A stretch of 28,923 nt of DNA from an uncultured Polycyclovorans sp. (GTDB lineage Bacteria; Pseudomonadota; Gammaproteobacteria; Nevskiales; Nevskiaceae): assembly GCA_936928855.1 (NCBI GenBank), contig CAKZHZ010000032.1:1-28923 (forward strand), written 5' to 3'. The position numbers and the translations under genes were made by a program. This document shows positions 14,393 through 22,315 of this stretch, piece after piece. Positions within the stretch are counted from its first letter, which is position 1, and the number at the start of each line of letters is the position of its first letter. The notes beneath the pieces were generated by a model that saw only the letters and a list, made by a program, of their open reading frames with translations, had not been told where the DNA came from and did no database searches.

Positions 14393-15535
14393 CTACCCCC
14401 GCCGTGCCAATACCACGCGTTCGTCGCTGGTCTGGATGATGCGCAGCGGGTAGTAGTTGACCATGGTCTCGACGAACACGGCGGTGTTGCCGGTGTTGAC
14501 GATGCCGCTGACGCGGAGGTCGCCCAGTGCGGGGTCGGCGAGCATCACTTTGCGGGTGCTGTAGCGGTTGATCTCTTCGATCGCGTCCGCCAGACGGTCA
14601 TGCCGAAAAATGAGCTGTCCGTCGCGCCAACTGGTGGCGCGACGGACATCGGCATCGCGCAGCACGGGCTGCGGATTCGCAGACGCCACGATCAGCTGCT
14701 GGCCGGGGACCAGCACAGTGCTGAGGGATGAGTGCTGAGTGCTGAAGGTGCCGCTGGCACCGTGAGGGGTGAGGAGTGAGGGGTGAGAGGTGGGGACGGC
14801 AGCGCCTTCGGCGACTGCAACGGCAACTTCGGCGACTTCGACTTTGCCTTCAAGGAGGGTGACGGCGAGGTCTCCCCCGGTCAGGCGGACGTCGAAGGCA
14901 GTGCCGAGGGCAGTGATGGTGCGGTTGTGGGCGGTGACCACGAAGGGCCGCTGCGGATCCTTGGCCACTTCAAACAGGGCCTGCCCGGTTTGCAGGGTGA
15001 CGCTGCGCTGCGCATCGCGGTAGCGCACCACGGCGCGACTACCGGTGTTGAGGGTGAGGGTACTGCCGTCGGTCAGCGTGATCGCGCGGTGTTCCCCAAT
15101 GGCGGTGTGGAAGTAGCGCTCGCCGGCCAGCAGATGGCGGGTCTGGGTGGGCAGTTGCTGCACAGCCTGCAGGGTGAAGCCGTTGCCACCGGCGGCAAGC
15201 AGCCCAACGGTGGTCATCACCAGCAGGCTGGCAGCCATCGCCAGGCCGCGCCTGGCCCATTGCCGCCGATGCCGGCGGGCGATGCGGGCCATGGTGTCGC
15301 GCTCCAGCGCGGCCAGCCCCGGAGTCCCCTTGGCGGCACGTGCCACCCGGTGGGCGGCATCGATGCGGGCAAAGGTCTCGGCGTGCAGCGGGTGGGCCTG
15401 GCGCCAGGCTTCAAACTCGGTCCGCAGGCGTGCGTCGCCGCCTCGATGCCGCAGCCGGTCGCTCCACACCGCAGCCTGGTCGCGGATATCCTGCCGGGCG
15501 TCATCGCCCACACCCAGGCCCCGGATGTCACTCAT
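14393..15535 (-). CDS. FecR-family anti-sigma factor (module A)
   Basis: A 380-residue inner-membrane regulator. An N-terminal cytoplasmic sigma-binding domain (W-S-D-R-L, F-E-A-W, HAETFARID) covers about 15-65. One TM segment is at 94-116. The periplasmic FecR domain follows (GEHRAITLTDGSTLTLNTGS, GQALFEVAKDP, ALGTAFDVR, LLEGKVEV). A C-terminal STN-contacting region (TSWRDGQLIF, PLRIIQTSDERVVL) ends the protein. It should hold or release the ECF sigma encoded just upstream in answer to the TonB receptor. I chose the ATG at 15535 because it overlaps the sigma stop (ATGAGTGA), the usual coupling. Between the FecR domain and the PGQQL segment, the protein contains a His/Ser/Pro/Thr-rich insert encoded by two heptanucleotide arrays. 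Confidence 0.92.
   Translation of the reverse strand: MSDIRGLGVGDDARQDIRDQAAVWSDRLRHRGGDARLRTEFEAWRQAHPLHAETFARIDAAHRVARAAKGTPGLAALERDTMARIARRHRRQWARRGLAMAASLLVMTTVGLLAAGGNGFTLQAVQQLPTQTRHLLAGERYFHTAIGEHRAITLTDGSTLTLNTGSRAVVRYRDAQRSVTLQTGQALFEVAKDPQRPFVVTAHNRTITALGTAFDVRLTGGDLAVTLLEGKVEVAEVAVAVAEGAAVPTSHPSLLTPHGASGTFSTQHSSLSTVLVPGQQLIVASANPQPVLRDADVRRATSWRDGQLIFRHDRLADAIEEINRYSTRKVMLADPALGDLRVSGIVNTGNTAVFVETMVNYYPLRIIQTSDERVVLARRG
14718..14745. repeat. heptanucleotide array in fecR (module A), four units
   Basis: Units GTGCTGA, GGGATGA, GTGCTGA, GTGCTGA. They lie inside the coding sequence, and because 7 is not a multiple of 3, loss or gain of one unit would shift the fecR frame. Confidence 0.75.
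14762..14796. repeat. second heptanucleotide array in fecR (module A), five units
   Basis: Units GTGAGGG, GTGAGGA, GTGAGGG, GTGAGAG, GTGGGGA. They encode the S-H-P-S-L-L-T-P-H part of the FecR insert. A matching GTGAGGN array sits at the same place in the module B fecR. Confidence 0.78.
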
Positions 15536-16145
15536 GGTCGCCCCGCTTTCGCGCGGCGGGCGCGGCGAGTATCTCGGGGGGCAGATCGGCCCCCAGTTGG
15601 GTTTCAAGCGCCTGCAGCGCCCGGGCCATGTGTCGCTGGGCGCCGCGCTCGCTGATGCCAAGACATCGCGCGATATCGCGGAACTCGCGCTCCTGATGCA
15701 CCCGCAGGAGGTAAACGTCACGCGTCACCTCCGGCATGCACCGCAGCAGGTTCGCCACCCGTGCCAGCGCCTCCTCTCCCAACACCACGCGCTCGGGCGT
15801 GACCTCGGTGATCGGCGCATGCAAGGCTTCGTCGTAGCTGTCGTGTGCCACCTCGTGACGCACCTGCGCGCGGCGCAGCTCGTCGTTGAGCACGCTGGCG
15901 GCCACTTGGAACAGGTAGTGCTGGACATGCTCGATCGGCCTGCTGCCAGCGCGCTGGATGACGCGCAGAAACACTTTCTGCACCAGGTCGGCCACGTCGG
16001 AGGGGTTGTTGACGCGCTGCGCGAAATACCGGTGCAGCGCCGTGCTGTACTGGCGCATGGCGCGATCCCACTGGGCCGCGGGGGTGTCCCCGAAGTCAGT
16101 CAATGCCACGGGCCCTGTGGGCAGTGTGGGTGCCGGTCCGGCCAT
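15528..16145 (-). CDS. ECF RNA polymerase sigma factor, FecI-like (module A)
   Basis: About 205 residues. Region 2 is visible as RYFAQRVNNPSDVADLVQKVFLRV, with the conserved D-x-x-D-L-V-Q core. Region 4 contains R-C-M-P-E-V-T-R-D-V-Y-L-L-R and the helix-turn-helix F-R-D-I-A-R-C-L-G-I-S-E-R-G-A-Q-R-H. It should direct RNA polymerase to the receptor operon when FecR releases it. I chose the ATG at 16145 because GAGGAG lies upstream, although the spacing of about 11 nt is a little long; a GTG at 16196 is possible. The stop overlaps the fecR start. It is paralogous to the sigma gene at 28056. Confidence 0.92.
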   Translation of the reverse strand: MAGPAPTLPTGPVALTDFGDTPAAQWDRAMRQYSTALHRYFAQRVNNPSDVADLVQKVFLRVIQRAGSRPIEHVQHYLFQVAASVLNDELRRAQVRHEVAHDSYDEALHAPITEVTPERVVLGEEALARVANLLRCMPEVTRDVYLLRVHQEREFRDIARCLGISERGAQRHMARALQALETQLGADLPPEILAAPAARKRGDHE

Positions 16146-16264
16146 GCGTGCTGGGTCTCCTCGAATGACGATCCTGTGCCGTGGGGCGGCGGACACACCA
16201 CCCCGGCACGGATGCGCTCTCTTCTAAAAGACGCACAGCGGACGGCGACACGACAGCCTCGCCC

Positions 16265-16702
16265 TCAGCGGCGATACAGCCCTGGATTGTCCTGTGATGA
16301 CAATCCGTCGCGGCCCTCTGGCGCGGGGGGCGATCCGCCGCCATCCTTGGGATTGGGTCCGTAGCGGTTGCTGCCGGGCTGGCTGTCCAGCACCATGAAC
16401 ACCAGCAGTATCAGCGGGCCAATCAGCGGAACCAGCGAAATCAGCAGCCACCAGCCGGGGCGGCCCGTGTCGTGCAGGCGGCGGATGGTGACCCCGATGG
16501 AGGGCAGCAGCAGAGCCAGCACCAGCAGGCCACTCAGCAAGCCCAGGCCCAGCGTTTCATTGAAGGTGCCGAGCAGCGCATCCACCATGCCGAGCACAAA
16601 GGCAAACAGCAGGTAGAACAGCGAGAACATCCAGTATTCGCGGCGGCGGGCGCGGCCGTTGAAGACGGCATACTGGCGTATCACCTTGAGAAACTCGTTC
16701 AT
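16265..16702 (-). CDS. DUF805 family membrane protein
   Basis: A 145-residue inner-membrane protein with the DUF805 landmarks: Y-A-V-F-N-G-R-A-R-R-R-E-Y-W near the N-terminus, three to four hydrophobic segments between about 25 and 110, and R-R-L-H-D-T-G-R-P-G-W-W near 80. It ends in a Pro/Gly-rich cytoplasmic tail containing YGPNP. The biochemical role of the family is not known. The ATG at 16702 was chosen because it begins the conserved MNEF..Y-A-V-F-N-G-R segment. It diverges from the flavoprotein gene at 16810. Confidence 0.9.
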   Translation of the reverse strand: MNEFLKVIRQYAVFNGRARRREYWMFSLFYLLFAFVLGMVDALLGTFNETLGLGLLSGLLVLALLLPSIGVTIRRLHDTGRPGWWLLISLVPLIGPLILLVFMVLDSQPGSNRYGPNPKDGGGSPPAPEGRDGLSSQDNPGLYRR

Positions 16703-16809
16703 GCCCACTCCTGTGAAATGACGATGGACGCGGGCAGCATGCCCGCCAGGGCCAGCAGGAACAAGCACTTGCCGGTATCGTCAGCGGCCCCTGACCGGAA
16801 TCCCCCACC

Positions 16810-17985
16810 GTGAACCCGGACGTTCTCATCCTTGGCGGCGGCGCTGCCGGCCTCATGTGCGCGCTCACCGCCGGGCAGCGCGGCCGGCGCGTGCGGGTGG
16901 TGGACCATGCCAACAAGGTGGGCAAGAAGATCCTGATGTCCGGCGGCGGGCGCTGCAATTTCACCAACTACCACACCGGACCGGAAAACTTCCTGTCGGC
17001 CAACCCGCATTTCTGCAAATCGGCACTGGCTCGCTACACGCAATGGGACTTCATTGCTCTGGTTGAGCGCCACGGGATTGCCTACCACGAGAAGGAGGCT
17101 GGACAACTGTTCTGCGATGTCTCGTCCAAGGCCATCCTGCGGATGCTGCTCGACGAATGCGCGGCTGCCGGGGTGCAGATCGACACCGACATGCCGGTGG
17201 ACGAGGTACGCCACGACGGGCGGGACTTCGAGGTGCGCAGTGGCGTACAGACCGTGCGCGCACCGTCGCTGGTGATTGCCACCGGCGGACTGTCGATCCC
17301 CAAGATGGGCGCCACCGGGCTGGGCCATGCGCTGGCGCGGCAGTTCGGACATCGCATCCTGCCCACCCGCGCAGGGCTGGTGCCGCTGACGCTCAGCGGG
17401 CGCCCGCTGGCGGACATCGACGGCCTGGCCGGCGTGGCCCTGCCGGCGGCCGCCCACTGCGGCGATCAGCGCTTCAACTCGGCCGTGCTGTTCACCCACC
17501 GCGGCTTGAGCGGCCCGGCCATCCTGCAGATTTCCAGTTACTGGCAAGCCGGCGATGCCCTGCACCTGGACCTGTTGCCCGACCGCGATGCCGCCGACTG
17601 GTTGCAGGCCGAAAAAGCGGCGCGCCCGGCGCAGCTGCTGGAGCGTCTGCTGGCCGACACCCTGCCGCGCCGGCTGGCACTGCGGCTCAGCGAACAACAG
17701 GCCTGGGCCGGCAGCCTGCAGCACTTCAGCGACACCCGCCTGGCGGCGGTGGGCGCGGCGCTCAACCAGTGGTCGGTGACCGCCAGCGGCACCGAGGGCT
17801 ACCGCACCGCCGAGGTGACCCTGGGCGGCGTGGACACCGATGAGCTGTCATCGCAAACCCTGGAAAGCCGCCACCGGCCGGGCCTGTATTTCATCGGCGA
17901 GGTGGTGGACGTCACCGGCCACCTGGGTGGCCACAATTTTCAGTGGGCGTGGTCGTCGGGCGTGGCGGCGGGGCGGGTGGTGTAG
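16810..17985 (+). CDS. BaiN/HI0933-type NAD(P)/FAD-dependent oxidoreductase
   Basis: A 391-residue flavoprotein. The FAD-binding Rossmann motif is at residues 7-14 (LGGGAAGL). The family signature GKKILMSGGGRCNFTN lies at about 38-53, followed by EKEAGQLFCDVSS. The C-terminus has GLYFIGEVVDVTGHLGGHNFQWAWSSG, which closes the FAD site. Length and motifs match YhiN/HI0933 proteins, annotated as aminoacetone oxidase-like or BaiN-like reductases; the true substrate is uncertain. The start is GTG at 16810 with no strong ribosome binding site. It converges with the DUF2939 gene, with only 4 nt between the stop codons. Confidence 0.93.
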   Translation: MNPDVLILGGGAAGLMCALTAGQRGRRVRVVDHANKVGKKILMSGGGRCNFTNYHTGPENFLSANPHFCKSALARYTQWDFIALVERHGIAYHEKEAGQLFCDVSSKAILRMLLDECAAAGVQIDTDMPVDEVRHDGRDFEVRSGVQTVRAPSLVIATGGLSIPKMGATGLGHALARQFGHRILPTRAGLVPLTLSGRPLADIDGLAGVALPAAAHCGDQRFNSAVLFTHRGLSGPAILQISSYWQAGDALHLDLLPDRDAADWLQAEKAARPAQLLERLLADTLPRRLALRLSEQQAWAGSLQHFSDTRLAAVGAALNQWSVTASGTEGYRTAEVTLGGVDTDELSSQTLESRHRPGLYFIGEVVDVTGHLGGHNFQWAWSSGVAAGRVV

Positions 17986-17989
17986 CGGT

Positions 17990-18517
17990 TCACGGCAGCA
18001 GAATCTCGGTGAGCTGCCAGCCCAGGCCCCGACGACGCAGCACGAACTTGGCGGGCTTGTCCTTGGCGTCCTTGGCTTCCAGTTCGATGACGAAACGGTT
18101 GAGGCCGGCATAGCCCATGCGGGCATCCGCCAACGGTTCGGCTTCCTCGCCCGGCTCGGACGGCGGCAGGTCGCGCGGCTTCTCAGGCGCTTCCTTGGGG
18201 GTGTCGCCTTTCATCATCTCGGTGATGGCGGCCGGGGTGACGTAGGCATCCACCATACGCTCCACCACCATGCCGGCGAAGCTGGCCCCGAGGGCGGCCA
18301 TGGGGTTGGCGTCCTCGTCCTTGTCGATCTCGCCCAACACCCGCGCATTGAGCTGGTCCTTGAGGCTCTGGCGCACGCTGGGAAAGTCGATGTACTCGGA
18401 CAGCTGCTCGCCGTCCTGCGCATCGGCGGCCTGTTTCATCTGGTAGACGGTGATCCAGGGTGATGCCACGACATAGGCAAGGACCAGCACGACCAGTCCC
18501 AACAGAAGCTTTTTCAT
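17990..18517 (-). CDS. DUF2939 family protein
   Basis: A 175-residue protein with an N-terminal membrane anchor (MKKLLLGLVVLVLAYVVASP) followed by a periplasmic domain. The Y-Q-M-K-Q-A-A-D-A-Q-D-G-E-Q-L-S segment and D-F-P-S-V-R-Q-S-L-K-D-Q-L are characteristic of DUF2939. Function is unknown; the domain is common in Xanthomonadales-like genomes. A terminator at 18535-18567 separates it from the upstream desaturase gene, so it is probably transcribed on its own. Confidence 0.85.
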   Translation of the reverse strand: MKKLLLGLVVLVLAYVVASPWITVYQMKQAADAQDGEQLSEYIDFPSVRQSLKDQLNARVLGEIDKDEDANPMAALGASFAGMVVERMVDAYVTPAAITEMMKGDTPKEAPEKPRDLPPSEPGEEAEPLADARMGYAGLNRFVIELEAKDAKDKPAKFVLRRRGLGWQLTEILLP

Positions 18518-18534
18518 GTCCCGATGCCATCCGC

Positions 18535-18567
18535 AAAAAGAAAGGCCGCAGCATAGCGGCTGCGGCC
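18535..18567 (-). terminator. intrinsic terminator of the desaturase gene
   Basis: On the minus strand GGCCGCAGC pairs with GCTGCGGCC (9 bp, loop of 6) and is followed by TTTCTTTTT. It lies about 20 nt past the desaturase stop. Confidence 0.9.
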
Positions 18568-18587
18568 GTGTTCAGGGGGTGCAGCGC

Positions 18588-19616
18588 TCAGGCCGTCTGG
18601 TAGCGGTTGGCGCGGCGGAAGGTGGCGGTGTCGTTGAAGCGCACCCCCATCTCGCGCATCACCCGATGTGCCACCGGCGCCGTCCACTGGCGGATGTAGA
18701 ACGGCTCCTTCACCACGAAATGATGAATGGCGTGGGTGGCCCCGAAGTTGAAGCAGAACAGCTGGAACGGCAGCATCCAGCGCGGCGTCAGCACCTGCGT
18801 CTGCTGCATCACGTTTTCGTCCTCGACATCGCCGTAGTAGTGCATCGACGAGCTGACGAAGTGCAGACAGAACATGCGCAGCTGGTTGGGGGCCACCCAC
18901 ACCACCGTGGCCAGCGTGATCCAGGGCATGGCGGCGAGCGTGCTGGCGCTCCAGGCGATCTCGCTGCCCATCAGGGCGGCGACGCCGTTGCCGATATGGA
19001 AGCCCAGGAAGCAGTACCAGATGGCCAGATGCATCCAGCCCATCGGGAAGTAGCCCAGCGGCGCGGCGAAGGCCAGCAGCAGCTTGCGCTTGCGGGTAGG
19101 CATCATCGGCACGCGCAGCCACAGCGCCAGCAGCCAGTCGCTCATCATGATCAGCCGCTTCAGGCTGTAAGGCTGGCCGTTGGTGATGCCGCGCTCTTCG
19201 AGATCCTTGTGGGTGCCGGAGTGCTTGTGGTGCTGGAAGTGCAGCTTGCGACGAATCCAGGGGTTGATGGTGCCCGGCCGCGTCAGCCAGCACAGCGCCA
19301 TCATCAGGTGATGCGCCAGCTTGTTCTTGCGGAAGTACATCCAGTGGATGAGGTCGTGTTCCAGCTCATGGATGAAGCTGGCGAAGATGGCCGTCACCGG
19401 CACGCACACCCACCAGGGGATGGCGCCCATCCAGTACAGCCAACCGCTACCCGCCATGCCGGCGATGGAACCGGCCATGATCAATGCCCCCAGCAGATCC
19501 TGCCGCTTCAGCCAGGGGTGCGCCTCGCGCAGTCGCTGGCCCTCGGCCAGCACCACCTGTTTGATGCGGGCGGTCTTGTCGGCATCCGTGAGCACCTGGG
19601 GCGCGGCCTGGGTCAT
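18588..19616 (-). CDS. fatty acid desaturase (membrane di-iron)
   Basis: A 342-residue integral-membrane enzyme with three His boxes: HELEH at 83-87, HFQHH at 126-130 (with His132 and His136 nearby) and HAIHH at 295-299. Paired hydrophobic segments lie at about 42-80 and 180-245. These ligands hold a di-iron centre that inserts double bonds or hydroxyl groups into acyl chains. The fold is FA_desaturase; the position specificity cannot be read. I chose the ATG at 19616 because GGAG lies 8 nt upstream. It diverges from an AraC-type regulator with a 94-bp shared promoter region, so regulation by that protein is likely. Confidence 0.92.
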   Translation of the reverse strand: MTQAAPQVLTDADKTARIKQVVLAEGQRLREAHPWLKRQDLLGALIMAGSIAGMAGSGWLYWMGAIPWWVCVPVTAIFASFIHELEHDLIHWMYFRKNKLAHHLMMALCWLTRPGTINPWIRRKLHFQHHKHSGTHKDLEERGITNGQPYSLKRLIMMSDWLLALWLRVPMMPTRKRKLLLAFAAPLGYFPMGWMHLAIWYCFLGFHIGNGVAALMGSEIAWSASTLAAMPWITLATVVWVAPNQLRMFCLHFVSSSMHYYGDVEDENVMQQTQVLTPRWMLPFQLFCFNFGATHAIHHFVVKEPFYIRQWTAPVAHRVMREMGVRFNDTATFRRANRYQTA

Positions 19617-19710
19617 GTTGCAACTCCGGTATCGTGAGTGGCGATAGCATCTTCCGAATGGCCCCTCGCTGCATGACCCTGCCCGCCAATCACTTGACCG
19701 TCGCCGCCAG

Positions 19711-20706
19711 ATGAGCGCCTCCACCCTCACCAGCTGGGCCCGTGCCGTGCGCCGCGCGCTGGAGGACGCCGGCTGCGATGCCGATGCGCTGTTCCGTCAG
19801 GCCGGGCTGGACCCGGCATGGCTGCAGGACCCGCAGGCGCGCTACCCCATCGTGCGCTCCACGCAGCTGTGGCAGCTGGCCGTTGCGGCCACCGGCAACC
19901 CCGCCTTCGGACTGGCCGCCGCCAAACGGGCACCGGTGACCAGCTTCCATGCGCTGGGCTTTGCGGTGATGGCCAGCAATAGCCTGCGCGATGCCTTCGA
20001 GCGCTGCGCCCGCTACCTTGCCGTAGTGTCGGATGCCGCCGCGCTGCGGCTGGAGGACCGCGGCACCACCACCGCCGTGATGATCGAACCCCGCGACGGC
20101 GACGCCGCCCCGGCGCCGGAAGCGCTGGATGCCTTCGCCGCCGTCTTCGTCTTTATGTGCCGTGCTCGCCTGGGACGGCGGTTCGCCCCCTTGGAAGTGG
20201 CCCTGCAACGCCCCGCACCGCAGGACGACACGCCCTGGCAACAGTGCTTTCGCTGCCCGGTGCAGTTCGGCCAGCGCGGCAACCACCTGTTGATCGAACG
20301 CCAGATCCTGGATCAACCCCTGGACAGCGCCAGCCCGGAGCTGGCCGCCCACAACGAGGCGGTGGTGCAACGCCTGCTGGAAGCCCGCCAGCAGGGCGAC
20401 CTGGCCAACCGCGTCCGCACCCTGCTGATCGAGCGCCTGCCCCACGGCGACCCCGGCGAGGCTGCCATCGCCACCGCGCTGCACCTGTCCAGCCGCAGCC
20501 TGCACCGCAAACTGGCCGAACAGGGCACCGGCTACGCCGCCCTGCTGCGCGACACCCGCGAGCAACTGGCGCAGCAATACCTGCGGGATGACCGCCACTC
20601 GATCAGCGAAATCGCCTACCTGCTGGGCTTTGCCGATGCCAGCAGTTTCACCCGTGCCTTCAAGCGCTGGACGGGGGAGGCGCCGGCGCGGGTGCGGGGG
20701 CGCTAA
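19711..20706 (+). CDS. AraC-family transcriptional regulator (OruR-like)
   Basis: A 331-residue regulator. Residues about 1-200 form the Arabinose_bd-type N-terminal domain seen in OruR/ArgR-like AraC proteins (SFHALGFAVMASNSLRDAFE, RYLAVVSDA). The last 95 residues carry two helix-turn-helix motifs, the first at A-T-A-L-H-L-S-S-R-S-L-H-R-K-L and the second at I-S-E-I-A-Y-L-L-G-F-A-D-A-S-S-F-T-R-A-F-K-R-W-T-G, the canonical AraC signature. Its divergent neighbour is the fatty acid desaturase, suggesting that it senses a lipid or fatty acid and controls that gene (inference). Its stop overlaps the epimerase stop on the other strand within CTAA. Confidence 0.93.
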   Translation: MSASTLTSWARAVRRALEDAGCDADALFRQAGLDPAWLQDPQARYPIVRSTQLWQLAVAATGNPAFGLAAAKRAPVTSFHALGFAVMASNSLRDAFERCARYLAVVSDAAALRLEDRGTTTAVMIEPRDGDAAPAPEALDAFAAVFVFMCRARLGRRFAPLEVALQRPAPQDDTPWQQCFRCPVQFGQRGNHLLIERQILDQPLDSASPELAAHNEAVVQRLLEARQQGDLANRVRTLLIERLPHGDPGEAAIATALHLSSRSLHRKLAEQGTGYAALLRDTREQLAQQYLRDDRHSISEIAYLLGFADASSFTRAFKRWTGEAPARVRGR

Positions 20707-21686
20707 GCACCCAGCCGTGCCAACCCTGCCGCCAGCGTGGTCACCGGCGCATAGCCCAGTTCGTAGCGGGCCCGGCTGTCATCCACCGTGATCTCCTGCC
20801 CGAACAGGGCCACCGGCATGCGCGTCACCGGCGGCTGGCCGGGCAGGCGCAGCGTGTCCCACAGCCCTTCGCAGACCGCCGCGAGGCGGTAGGCCAGACC
20901 GAAGGGCAGCGACTTGTCCGGCACCGCCAGCCCCTGCGAGGCCATCAAGCGGGACAGGAACTGCCGGATGGGCAGCGGCTCGCCGTCGGTGAGGAAGTAC
21001 ACCCCACCGGGCCGCCCCTTCTCCGCGGCCAGCAGCGCACCGTGCACCACGTTGTCGACATGACAGGTGGAGCTCAGCGCACGGCCACCATCCACCCACA
21101 TGAACTTGCCGGCACGCACAGCATCAACCAGTTGCGGCAACAGTGAGGTGTCGTGGTCTCCCCAGATCAGGCGGGGGCGGATCACCACCGTTTCCAGGCA
21201 CTGGCCGTTGGCCTCACAGACCCGGCGCTCCGCCCACTGCTTGGTATGGGGATAGCGCGGCAAGGGATGGGCGGGATAGGGCGCGAATTCATCCACCTTC
21301 ACCAGCGGGCGCCCATCCACCAGCACCGACTCGGTGCTCACGTGCACCAGTCGCCGCACGCCGGCCTGGCGGGCTGCCTCCAGCAGCCGCTCGGTGCCCA
21401 GCACATTCACGGCGTGGAACGCCGCCTTGGGGCCCCATTCCTTCACCATGGCGGCCGCATGAAAGACCGTATCGCAGCCCGCAAGGTGGCCGGCGTCCAC
21501 ATCCCGCAGGTCGGCCGCAACGGGCTCGGCGCCGAGGGCCGCCACCGCCGCTTGCGCCGGCCCCGAGCGCGCCAGTGCCTTCACGTCAACATCGCGCGCC
21601 CGCAGCGCCCGGATGAGGTTGCGCCCCACAAAGCCGGACCCACCCGTCACCATCACACGCCGAATGGGCAGGGCCACCCACCCCAC
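20703..21686 (-). CDS. NAD-dependent epimerase / 3-beta-HSD-like extended SDR
   Basis: A 327-residue extended short-chain dehydrogenase. The nucleotide-binding motif GGSGFVG is at 15-21. The catalytic region has HVSTES near 115-120, then YPHTK at 145-149 (the Y-x3-K pair). The N-L-L-x-x-C-type segment of classical epimerases reads G-T-E-R-L-L-E-A-A-R here. It resembles 3-beta-hydroxysteroid dehydrogenase or sterol/hopanoid-modifying SDRs rather than UDP-sugar epimerases, but the substrate is open. The upstream gene ends one base before the GTG at 21686, so the two may be coupled. GTG at 21677 and ATG at 21653 are alternative starts. Confidence 0.9.
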   Translation of the reverse strand: MGWVALPIRRVMVTGGSGFVGRNLIRALRARDVDVKALARSGPAQAAVAALGAEPVAADLRDVDAGHLAGCDTVFHAAAMVKEWGPKAAFHAVNVLGTERLLEAARQAGVRRLVHVSTESVLVDGRPLVKVDEFAPYPAHPLPRYPHTKQWAERRVCEANGQCLETVVIRPRLIWGDHDTSLLPQLVDAVRAGKFMWVDGGRALSSTCHVDNVVHGALLAAEKGRPGGVYFLTDGEPLPIRQFLSRLMASQGLAVPDKSLPFGLAYRLAAVCEGLWDTLRLPGQPPVTRMPVALFGQEITVDDSRARYELGYAPVTTLAAGLARLGA

Positions 21687-21687
21687 C

Positions 21688-22179
21688 TTACGGCGCAGCC
21701 GACATCAAACTGCCAATGGGCGTCACGTCCGCCTTGGCCGCAGCGCCGCGCGGCGGCTTGCGGATGAACTGCGTGCGGGCAATCTCGTTGTCCTTCTTCA
21801 ACTGCCGCATCAGCCTTTCGCAGTCCTTGCGCTCCGCCTCGCACAGACCATCCATGTCGATCTGCATGGCATAGCCACGACCGGTCACCGTGCGCTTCAC
21901 CACCGTGGGATAGGCCGGGTGGTCTTCCGGCACGAAAGTCCACAGCACGTTCTTGGCGGTGTCCTCGATCTCGGTCCAGCCCTCCCGGTTGGTCCGGATC
22001 TGGGCGCCCTTGCGGCCGGACAGCGCCTGAAAGGCTGCCGCAACAGACGGATAGCCCACCGACGTGGCAGGCCCGATCTGCATCTCGATGCTGGACTGCT
22101 CGTAATCCGCCAGCGCCAGACCCGGCAGGCTGATCACCACAAGCGCCGCGAGGGCGCGAAGGGACTTGAAGGGGCGCAT
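21688..22179 (-). CDS. secreted protein of unknown function
   Basis: A 163-residue protein with a Sec signal peptide (cleavage after ALA near residue 24). The mature part has a P-S-V-A-A-A-F-Q-A-L segment and E-G-W-T-E-I, a Cys pair (L-C-E-A-E-R-K-D-C) and a charged C-terminal region. I do not recognise a family. GGAGG lies 6 nt before the ATG at 22179, which decides the start over the longer frame. It is followed with 1-nt spacing by the SDR gene, so both probably form one transcript. Confidence 0.75.
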   Translation of the reverse strand: MRPFKSLRALAALVVISLPGLALADYEQSSIEMQIGPATSVGYPSVAAAFQALSGRKGAQIRTNREGWTEIEDTAKNVLWTFVPEDHPAYPTVVKRTVTGRGYAMQIDMDGLCEAERKDCERLMRQLKKDNEIARTQFIRKPPRGAAAKADVTPIGSLMSAAP

Positions 22180-22266
22180 GACAACCTCCAGTTGGTTGGC
22201 GTCGGCGGCGGCGCCTTGTGTGCGTCTATTTATTAAGACGCATGAGGATGGCAAATCCGCACCCAC

Positions 22267-22295
22267 AAAGAAAAAGGGCGACCCGAAGGCCGCCC
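22267..22295 (-). terminator. intrinsic terminator with TTCG tetraloop after the module B receptor
   Basis: On the minus strand GGGCGGCC-TTCG-GGTCGCCC (8 pairs with one G-U) is followed by TTTTTCTTT. It lies about 20 nt after the receptor stop, showing that the module B transcript ends with the receptor and has no downstream autotransporter. Confidence 0.92.
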
Positions 22296-22315
22296 CATAT
22301 GCTGACACCAATACA

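Noticed and set aside
14718..14796. CRISPR-like array in the repeated region of fecR
   Set aside because: Units are 7 nt without spacers and lie within a coding frame.
14783..16364. Long plus-strand frames opposite fecR and the sigma gene
   Set aside because: The minus-strand genes show clear FecR and sigma-70 domains; the plus frames show no domains and overlap them entirely.
18516..19637. 373-residue plus-strand frame opposite the desaturase
   Set aside because: His/Gln-rich shadow frame; the minus strand carries three intact His boxes and a terminator.
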